Below are positions 1 to 10,600 of a stretch of 64,000 nucleotides of DNA, in pieces. This stretch comes from Helicoverpa zea (taxonomy: Eukaryota; Arthropoda; Insecta; Lepidoptera; Noctuidae), in the NCBI RefSeq assembly GCF_022581195.2, contig NC_061473.1, positions 3,410,001-3,474,000 of the forward strand. The letters run 5' to 3'. Made by a program: the position numbers and the translations under genes. A model generated the notes under the pieces. The model had not been told where the DNA came from and searched no databases. It saw only the letters and a program-made list of their open reading frames with translations. The stretch's first letter is position 1, and each line of letters starts with the position of its first letter.

Positions 1-1432
1 AATGAATAAAAAACTAAAACTATTTAGAAAAAACTAAGCAAAAATGATTTTGGATGGAGCCGATCACGATATACATAAAGACTTATAGAATCTTTTAAAT
101 AATGAAAATGTTTAAAATTATAAATATATTAATCATTGTAAAGCTAGAGCGCTATTATACAAAACAACAAATAAATTCGTGCCTTCTTACTACTAAAATG
201 CCGCTTCAACCTAAGTGTTAACTTTAGGTTGACTTCGAAGTCGTCAGGGACATTAAAATGCCGCTACACAAAAAGTAGTTCAAAACCTTCGAGACCGATC
301 TCAATGTGTCCGAGTTTCGAAGTCACCCAATCAAGAAAAGATGTATTTCGTACTCCAAATATTTAATAGCCGCCTTTTTCAAGCAATTTTCGATGAGATA
401 ATCGATATACTATACTATAAACCGCACCAGGCAAGAAATCGTTTTTTTTTATTAACCTAACGCTAGAGACTCCCTGATTTTTTTCTCTTATAATCTAAAT
501 ATACACAAAAATAATTTTGTACTCTCCCAACGAGTTTCAAATGGCAACATTTAGATTTTTTACAATAATTATGGCAGCTTTGTACGATCGCCGAAGTAGA
601 CTTCTAAGTTTGCGACTTTGTCGACTTTGACAAAACAAAATGCGATTTTGACCGATTCATTTTGTGAACGCCGAAAGAGTCGTTCTAAGAGTGCGCACAC
701 GCTTGCCGACATACCCAGTAGACAAGCGGACGTACCGAGAAACAATTAAATATGTAAACAACTAGGATTACGTCCTCAGTCGACAAGTGTGAGCACATTC
801 TTAGACACATGTATTATCAGTGAATAGACTCGTAATTCTACTTAATAATTTGGACAAATGTAGTTTACTGGCAACACTACCAATTGGAACAACAATCTTT
901 TATATCACGCAATAAATAATGTTGTCAGCATACAGTTCCTTTTTAACATAATCTATGTTTGTGTATTCTACTTATTTCGGGTAAATGTAAGCGATGTGTG
1001 AAATGTCTATTGAAAAAATTTAATTAATCTATGGTGAGATGAAATGTCCAGTTACTAGTATGGCAACACTTATTCGTCACATTTTTGTACTGGCAACTGT
1101 CCACCTCAACCCAGCAATTGTAACTATTGACAAATCGGATAACTATTGATTTAAATGTAATATGTAGAAACAATTAAAAGTGTTGTAATTGTTAGTAAAA
1201 TTGGCATAATTCAGTCAGAAATTTTCAACATTTTTGAAGGTTGGCAATTTGCTAACCAGTTAGTCCGTTCAAAGATCCCGAAATCCAGAAATTTCTGTGC
1301 TTAACACTTAATTTGATTTAATATAACCCCCGAAACAGTTTGCAGCACTTGAATTTTGTCACTCACGAGCACAGATTTTTAGAAATATCCAAATTTGAAC
1401 CCGAATACGTCTGTTAGGGGTTTAGCCGTATC
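1..1432 (-). other. 3' UTR and downstream flank of the NOL4-like gene
   Basis: AT-rich, no open frame of interest. The minus strand has an AATAAA (448-453 on the plus strand, within a T-run) about 980 nt past the stop, a candidate polyadenylation signal. I see no other AATAAA on that strand between it and the stop codon. No repeat was recognised. Confidence 0.4.
448..453 (-). terminator. candidate polyadenylation signal (AATAAA)
   Basis: Reads tttatt on the plus strand after a T-run. It is the first canonical hexamer I see downstream of the NOL4-like stop codon. Hexamers occur by chance in AT-rich DNA, so this is weak. Confidence 0.3.
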
Positions 1433-1668
1433 CTAGGGTTGGTTGAGGAGTAGTGCTTCGAGCTCGTCGGCCGATCGGAGGAGGAATGCGGCTGACTCGC
1501 GGTAGCCGGTGATCAGCTGCCGAACTGCACCTACCTCGGCGCCAGACAGCTTATGTGAGAGAAGCTGTGGCTTGGTCTGGCTGGCCGTCGTGGATGCAAG
1601 AGATGATGCTGTGGAGGTCCCGTGCAGGGATGTCGGCGTTGAGCTCTTGAGTGACAGATCTGTTGGTG
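1433..1668 (-). CDS. NOL4: NOL4-like terminal coding exon
   Basis: Acceptor taacttccag. Reads (A)PTDLSLKS, a Ser/Thr linker, [38 protein letters not shown] and TAG at 1433-1435. Vertebrate NOL4 ends with [36 protein letters not shown], so the C-terminus is full length and nearly co-terminal. The PTDLSLKS motif is also family-conserved. Confidence 0.96.
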
Positions 1669-4600
1669 CTGGAAGTTAGATTTGATTCATAAATATTTTT
1701 GTAAACACCGTCACATTTAATCGAAAATTCAACTCTTTATTTTATTAAGAGCACAAATAAAAACAAGCCATATCAAGCATTTGGGAGAATGCACCACATA
1801 CGCTTTTGATATTCAAACAATGTTATTTTTTATTTCTGACGTGTGTCTCTAGATACATAAAAAATGTTCTGTGCAAACAACGTTTTATCCCCATTCCTAT
1901 ATATTATTTCTTCAAAGTACTTCCAAAAATTACCCTTTACATCTATTTAATTTTCTTCAAAATATAATTCTGAGTAGTTTAGGTTTCAATGTATCTATCA
2001 CACTAATAAATATAACTTACCAGAGAGACTGGTGGGGAACGTATGCGTGTGCGCAGCCATGGCGGACAGCAGCGCGCTCTGGTAGGCCGCCATCGCTGCG
2101 TTCACGCCTGCTCCTACAACAATACAGCGATATCAATACCGTTTCACAGCTATTTGAAGTCAATGGTTTGTTGATTGTACAAAGAATAGAAGAGTAAAAT
2201 AAGAGCATTGTGTGTAGACGTCACGAAGTCACAAAGTGGAGTCTTAAAGGATCTTTTAGTAAGGAGTCACATAAGAGAGGAAGTCCAAATAAGGGAGATG
2301 AAGAGTCGTGGTAAATGCTAAGTTCAGTGAGTAGATAGATTTTAATAAGGGTGATCAAAATGTAGGCAGCAGATTACGTCAACAATTGTAAGCATGCACC
2401 TCCAGATATCATAAATGCATCTTATTGTAATTGATAATCCTAAACATTTACAAATAACAATCACTCACCGGTAGGGGGCAGAGCAGTAAGTGTGGACAGT
2501 AGAGCGCTACTGGTCAGCGCTGATGATGCAGGGTTCGGGTTTGAACTGAAACGTAAATGGCATAAGTCAGTTAACGTATGTCGACGACTTTGTCTCAAGC
2601 AAGTGAAGAGATGTTATGTGCATTATGCATAAGGTTGAAGTCAAAAGGTAGTAGTACATTATTGTGGCTCATGTTTTTTTTTTCGGCAAAATAAGTGAAT
2701 TTAGTTTTTGGAGTCAAGTTTATTTTTTATATGTAAAAAAATCTTACTTTTGTCGTCCAAAAGTCTGCGGAGTGCCAAACGTGTTTGGGAATGACGGTCT
2801 GAACAGAGGTGCTGGCGATGACGCAGGGCTGAAAATATAATAAACTCTTATTAGGATTCATTCGCAAAAATCATTCCATTCACTTCAAATAGGTATGTAT
2901 TATCACTTACGTTGGTTTATTAAAAACCAAGAAGAAACTAAGATCTCAAGTACATCTCAAGCATCAGATACCAGGCAATCATAACTCACCTAGCAGTCTT
3001 ACTCCCAGCGTTCCCATTAGCGTTATCCAGCTTCAGATTATTGTTGTTCAGCAACGGGTTGTCCATAGTGGGGCTTGCTGATGGCCTGGTAGTGTCGGCC
3101 GCAGCCTTGCTGTGCCCAGCAGTGGGCAACGAGTTGGTTGAAGTGGTTGTAGCTGGGGTTGATGCTGGGCTACTGATAGCTCCACTGTATAGACTGAGGA
3201 ATGATGAAGCTACTGCTGATGTTGCTGTGGTGTCAATTGCCTGTGGAGTGGAGGTAGAATATTGGTTTTAGTTCAGTAGATAATCATTGATGCTAAGAGT
3301 TATCTGGCTGAAATATCCATGAAAGACTGTCTGTTTACTTGGGTAGAATTATGTAGTAACCATATACTGTTTGTTAAAAAACGCGTTGTAAGAAAGGCAT
3401 TTTGAATGAAACCATGAAGTATTAATTTTCGCAACCATTTCGCCCTAGTTCAAAAGTTGGTTGAAATGTTATGACGGAATGAAAACTTCGCAGACGTTTC
3501 ACGGGTTTTTCCTGGTTATATTTTAAGATCAGTTAGAGGAAAAAAGAAGAAAACGTGCTGCGCCAATCTCAAATAACATTATTTGGATCATCACATGCTA
3601 AAACACGTTACGTAAGATTACATACGTAATCTAATATTTCTATTCCTTTCTTTTATGTCAGTTTATATGGTCACTTCTATTAAGTGCGTACCCAATGCCA
3701 TCAATTACAAGTTATGTTACAGCCTTTTTTTTTTTATCGTCCCACTGCTGGGCACAGGCCTCCTCTCACACGGAGAAGGATTGAGCATTAATCACCACGC
3801 TTGCTCAATGCGGGTTGGTGATTTCAGACTTTACAGTCCAGTATCAGTCACAATTACAAGTCAGTCAGAATTACAAGTATTTTTTAGAAATTGCTTATGA
3901 TCCGCATGTTTGCCCCTATATTTCTACCAAAACCCTGTTTACAATTTATTGTCTAACTCACCATAGGAGTGGGCACAGTCGGCATGGGCTGGCTCACAGG
4001 ATCGAGTCCAAGACGCATGCGCTTAGCGTTCAGGCTCTCATTCTCGCACGCCTGCGCCAGAATGTGTTCCGCTTGCACTGATGTCAGGTGCGCAGGAGTT
4101 GGCCGCACCTGTGTAGTAGGAGATTTATTAGTGGCCATTTTTTTTCTTTTAAGGTTTAAGAGACCTGAGAAGATGTGAAGATCTTTTACTTTGTAACTTT
4201 ATATCAACGAGGCTCCAAAAATCCCCTTCAAAAATGTGCGCAGTAAATCGCATTTTAATACGGATATTAAAAAAAAAGTAAGAACTTTGCTATTTATTAT
4301 AATCTATCAAGTTATGTAGTTTGTTGTATAACTGTCGAACTACCTACCCTTATGAAAGGTTAATTAAAAGTACCAGGGTAACATAATAAAAGAGGAGATC
4401 GGACCCTCACCGCAGTATCCCAGGCATTGCCCGAGCCAGGCGTACTTCCTCCATTGCCAGCCGTCGGTATCTCTCCTCGAACCTTTTTATTCCGCCTGCA
4501 GCTCTTCAAATAAGTACGAATCCTCTTTCGTGCACGTTCGGCAAACTCCGGAAACTGTCGGGTGCAAGAGTCGATGATAGCCTGGATCTTCTCTTTAGGC

Positions 4601-7600
4601 TGCTTTGAAATTGGAACTATCCTGTCCAAGTTTTCGTCTACGAAGAGGCGAACGAACATCTGTGGAGGTAAGTTTTTATATTTTAAAAAGATCTAGAAAC
4701 CTCTGTTTGGTCTTGCCTGAGTAGATACTGCAAAAAAACTAAATGGGAGTATACAGGTTGACTTATGTAAAGAAGAAGATATAGGAAAATTAGCTGATTA
4801 ATAATGGGATAACTTTTGATTTCGATTGTGTTAGGTATCTATTTCATCGCAACTTCCAATCGTATGAAGCAATGTTTATTAAAAAGGTAGAAGGGAATGT
4901 TAATCAGTACCTAATTCTACCCATTCTTTTGATCCCATTGCCATACTTTCCCGAAGTTTTTACCATCATCCTACCATGAGTGTTGGTGTCAGTTTCCAGT
5001 CTAACTAACTAGATGACCGAAGTATTTCGCACAGACCTGCCCGCAATCCAATTACTAGCCGATGTCGATATCCGATAGTTAGCCCGTTGCTAATTCGCTT
5101 TGGTTTTGCATTATACGTAAAAATAGGAAATGAAAAGGTAACCGAGTTTTATAGGTTAGGTACAAGCCATTCGAAAGGTTTATTTAACATTTTATTGCAG
5201 TTGGCAATATTCGCTTAATCTAGCAGTTAGAAGTAGGTCTTAAGATTATACATAGACATGGGTAATTCGGTAATTCAAACCATATTAGTCAAGTTTCTAT
5301 GATAAGTTTGATTGTATGCTCAAAACTAAAGATGCATATAACAATTTAACATCAATGCCACGTCATTCAAAACAGTTGAAGACCCGATTTCTTAATTCAA
5401 ACCTTATCTATTTTGTAACAGGGTTATTGTGTATTACTTACATTAAATGCCTTCAGCCGCTCAGGGTCATGATGTTGCGGATCAACTCTATCATCAGAGT
5501 CATCATCTGATGCTCCACCGTCATCATCATCTTTAGTCCGATCTGATGATGAAGTCTCGTCGTGTGTAGACGCTGGTTCGGCGCCGGGAGTCACTGAGCC
5601 CACGTGGATTGGACTCTGTTGGGTAAAAAATAGTTAGTTGTATGGTCTTTTGATACGGGGCTTTGAGTACAGATGAAATTTTTTTTGGCAAGGCATTTCT
5701 GTAATTTAGTGGGGAAAGAAAGTAGTCTTCTTAATTTCTTAGCCTTAAAAGGGTCCTGATTGCAGCATTAAGGGTTAAGACCTCTTTATGTGTGGTTGGT
5801 GTTTGACTAGGAATACATATAGATATAGAAGTTCAAATTTTTTCATCGCATATACCTCGGGATTTTCCATTCTGGTCTATTTGATTAAATATGGTAGTTT
5901 GTATTAAAATGACTTATTTCTATAATAATAGAAGAAACGTAGCTCAACCTTAAAACTCACCGAGTGGCCAGTGGCCAATGGCGTAGGGGGTTTCGGCGGC
6001 TTGCTGCCGAGCCCCAAAGCGCTATGGTATGATGCCCATAGGTCCGCCATGCTATCTCCTCCCGTCTCCGTTATGTCGCCGTTGCGGCCTGAAAGTACCA
6101 GGAGAGCATATTGTAACAGGAGGTTGAGTACATATTCTAGAAGTACCTAGTAGTATGTACTTAATGTACAGGAACACCAATCTCTATTTGCCAACTTCTT
6201 CAAAACAAGTGAGTGTGTTTATAAGTGGCATTAACAATTCCCTAAGATTTAGTGGACAATTGTCAAATGTCTTGCACGAACACTTTTAATTTTACATTCC
6301 AGTCAAAAACTGTGCATTGCTATTATAGTTTTGATAGCTACTTTAATGCACTCAAGTCGATGTTTTTAAAAAAAGGTTAACACCCGTTGCAATCCCGTGC
6401 AACGTTTACCGTATACAGTTACCAGGCACGCAGAACGCAGTAGCAGCTAATTAATATTCCGTACAAGTCTTTTTTTGTACATCCCACAACAAAACTTATG
6501 TAGAAATGATACTCTAGAAAGAAATAAAATACATTCCTTGCACATTTTTATAAGTAAATATTTATCTCGCCTTTGATATAAAGCTGAGTCTATCTACTGA
6601 GTTTTTTTATCGATCTATGGTTGGTCAAAGAGAAGCAGTTTTGAAAAATGTAGAAGGAATGGGTTTTTTTATCATTAACATCAAGATGCAAAGCGATATC
6701 GAGGACCAAAAAGTTGGTCCTTTGATCCAATCCCTATTTTCGAGCCCGATTCACTAAAAACTGAAATTATATCAGCGACGGACAAAGACTAACAGTGTAT
6801 ATTAGATTCTTGTCCCACTATTCAAATTCCTAGAAATGACGATGGGATAATCCTTTTCATAATTCTAGGTTTATAGTTTCCAATATTACCCAAGCGTCCG
6901 AAGCGTGGTTCATGTATCTCACCTGTATTTTGGCTTGTAAGACGCCTCTGTTACTAGGAAATCATGTTAAGACGTCGGTCCGTAGATCTTTGGCAGTTAA
7001 TACTAGAAGGCCGAAAATCTGAGAACCAGGCTCACCAAAGGTTATTGTGTTAACTGGTAACTAGATGTTGGTTTGGCAGTTCCTAGACGGATATCCTACT
7101 ATACTAGAAGGCATGGCAAACAGTTATGTAAGAAAAGACTAGGCAGATGATGTGTTTCTCGAAGAAACATGTTACTGAAGAATGTATTTTTTTTAAGCTT
7201 TTCAAAACTATGATTTCAAGTGTTACGTCTCTGCTAAGACATAGTTAAACTTAACGTTTGAAACTTTGGGTGCATTTTCGTAAATAAGTTTGATACTCTT
7301 CAAACAAGCAAACAAACTCATATTTTTAACCGTGTTTTCCAAAAGGAAAATGAATGTTCTCAATTCAAATATTTGCATGTTTTCGATTTTGGATTACATA
7401 AGATCAATATCATAAAAACATATTTTTCTTCAAATCTGTGCTTGAAACCGATTTCTAAGAGCATCTCCTTTAAAAGTACCTTAATCTGTTGATTGGTAAT
7501 TGCCGTCTACCCAATAGAAAAACTTGTGTGGTAGTGTTTTGTGTGAAGTTACCGTAAATACTTTAGGAGTAGCTATGCAGACTTAAAATTACGTCAGTGT

Positions 7601-10600
7601 GAGTGAGTTTAGCATAAAACTTAAGTTTTTATATGCGCCGAGGTGGCCAGACCACTTATAGGACATAAATTATGTATAAAAGAAGTTAGCTACACGCCTA
7701 GCCTCGCTAAATTATCTGTCATCATGATGAATGCACGCCATTCGACAGGTCACACCTAACGTGACAGCCTGACAGGTGCTCGCACCTACCCCATTCTCAT
7801 GGGAAATGTCGCCATAGAAAGAATAACAAGTAAATTGTCAACAAAGACAGCCTGCTGCTCATTTACGACCAAAACTATCCGCTAAATAGCCATCTTTGAT
7901 TCAAATAAAACTACACTTTTTATACTTCAGACCACCTCAACAACTCATTCCTACGTACACAAACAGGACGATAATTTCGCTATGTTATTTAGTATTCGCA
8001 CAGTTAGTTACCAAGGCGGCAGAAATTAATGAGGGCTTACAGAACGCAAGGGACCGGTGCATCTGCCTCTAAATGTCAACCCGAACAAGCCCCCTTGCCT
8101 ATAAATAATTTGAGAAGGTGCCTGCATCGGCTGCGCCCCTAGTACTCTCGATATGGCTTCGCGTAATAAAAATAGCCGATGCGTTCCAGTCGACGTGAAA
8201 ATTATGCAGTCAATAAAGTATTGGGATGACAAGAAAAGTGGCTTTGAAGACTTAAAGCAGCAAGTAAAGGTTTAATGTCAAATATTTATGAGTGACACTT
8301 TATACTTAGTGGATACATACAAGTGCATTGGACCTCGGGATTAAACAGGCCAACGGTACTTGCTGGGGGACCCGTAAGAATGTCTGCAAAAACTATAAAT
8401 AGGACGGACTGGAGAGACTTCATAGCTGTTTCGAAATCTTGCTTACATGGTGCATTCATTGCCAAAGCAAAAATACATTCTTATGTACTCTTATAAGTAT
8501 AGACTATATTTTTGACAGATAATTCAGGTATACATATATAACATCGTAGCTTGCAACTTAGATTTCAGTGTTCTTACATTATAATCCTTCGGCGTTAATC
8601 ATTTATCGATCCGTACCTATTACAAATTAGCAAGGGACTTGCTCAGCCAGAGATTTTTCTTGGTATTAAAACAATACAGCGATCGATTCAGTTTACTTTA
8701 CTTTTACCGTATAATTAAACAGAACAGAAGAATAAATTCATGTTTGCTGTGACATATTTCTCTTCTTCAGTGTTGACTCTAGGTATTTGTATATCACATC
8801 ACACTACTACTGTAAATAATATATGAATTTTAATGAATAAAACGAAAAATTATAAGCAATGCAAACACCAATCGAAAATGATCCAAATTGATCGTTACTA
8901 TCACTAGGTATCGTAACGTACCTCGCTATCACTATCCCAATACTAAAATTCAAATAATTTCAATCATGAATACCATGCCGACCAAACTATATTAAAATTT
9001 GAGCATCATAGGTTTTCTCTAACCATGTGATGGCAATACAGAAATGCATAGGGTGCGTGTATGTGCCTTCATTGGCCAGAAGGTAGGTAGATAAGCAATT
9101 GATAAATTCAACGTGGATATTACATAATTAAGATCCTCTCTTGGCCTAGTAGGCCTACCACGGAACGACAGCTGATCATGACAATCTGGTTTGGATTTAC
9201 TAGTAAAACAAAAATATATCTGAAACTTGATTTCGCCCGCGACTTCTTCTGCCTCGGGAACTATGGTCCCGCATCCAAGTTAAAAGTAGTCTATCTCCCT
9301 ACCTATATTTTTTAATCTCTATTACTACAGGCTTCCTGTAACATAGGTTACAGCCCACCTAGTCTTACTAACCGATCGCTTTTTGTTATTGGTCATCTAG
9401 GTAGTCAAGCCACTTTGTCTAACCTATCTACCTCATTTGCCTAAAATTGACCAGAATAGGTCAAAGCAAAAGTCAAAAGTTCTTATTTCCATACAGAAAA
9501 CTGACAAGACAAGGAAATTCTTTTCAAAAATAACAATTTTAAACCAAACCAAAAAGCACTTGAGCACTATTTTTCTGACAACTGCCCAGTTATGGATTTG
9601 TCTTTGTGTGGTTGAGAGATTTTCTGGCTTCTAACTCTACATAACTTCTGCCGATGTACGAATGATACCTGAAACCGCCTCACCTATCCTACATAGATAT
9701 TCATAACAATATTCAATATACTATCTACGCCTTACATAGATGTAACTCTAATATAGATGACACGACGAAATTGATCCCTTCATATCACAATTAATCAGTA
9801 GTATGTAAACTGCGGCATATATTAGTAAATACATAGGTATATACCCACTTGGTTACACCTGAAACTGTATTGTAATTTAGACATAAGTAGCTGTTTTCAG
9901 AGCGGTTTCACCAAAGTTCTTGAGGAACCACTTTCCGCAATAGGGTAACAAATAGGGTAACCTTTGTCCTTTCTCAGCCTCTAGACGATCTGTGTACGAA
10001 AACATTAAATCGGTTTAGGCCTAAGTTAACGGCAATTGGCTGATATGATGATGTAGGCCCAAGTTTACAGAAACCGGTCATAGTTTTGGTGTGAAAGTGC
10101 GACAATTGACGGAGTTACTTTCGCATTTCTTTACTTTCAATATTGTTTAATGATGCGATTTACTGAGTGCCTGATTGGTAACTGTTTCTTTATTTATTTG
10201 AGTAGTTGTTATGTTACAGAGTCGTATAAAATCCTGTAAATAAACAAAACAAATGTTTACCTTGTGCCTGGCTGTGGTAATTCCATGCTAGCAACATCAT
10301 TTTCAACTTCTCAGCATCTTTGGCGAGGGCCTGACCTGCATCAGATCACATAGCCAATCAATTCTCAAAATTTTGATCATTTTTCACACATTTCGGTTCA
10401 AAAATAGCCAATTCGGGAGCATTTTAAGCGTATTTTCATATTTTTTGGTGAATTTTCGCCTAAAATGCCATAGTTTTTGAGTTGATTTGATGCAAGTGGC
10501 TTGTGGATTGAATCAAGCGTGGTTTTGATCCTGTTAATGGTGGTACTTACTAGAAAAATTGTCGTCATCATTCATGTCCGCTGGCTCGGGTGTTAAGTTA

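Larger units (their letters stand above)
3241..3961 (-). other. intron of the NOL4-like gene carrying SINE debris
   Basis: 721-bp intron. It contains a short SINE-tail-like piece (about 3535-3590) and a truncated SINE with target-site duplication (3713-3850). Confidence 0.8.
6089..10260 (-). other. 4.2-kb intron of the NOL4-like gene
   Basis: AT-rich. It contains an inverted AGGACCA pair (6702-6721) and a plus-strand 40-codon ORF with a TATA-like box (8100-8275). The rest shows no recognisable repeat or coding exon. A 25-nt exon-like stretch at 6923-6947 would break the reading frame. Confidence 0.75.

Noticed and set aside
3953..4138. 61-codon ORF with an ATG start on the minus strand
   Set aside because: The first codons are intronic; the acceptor at 4109-4118 and family homology put the coding start of the exon at 4108.
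6923..6947. 25-nt exon-like segment with good donor in the 4.2-kb intron
   Set aside because: Its length is not a multiple of three and inclusion would shift the frame between two well-supported exons.
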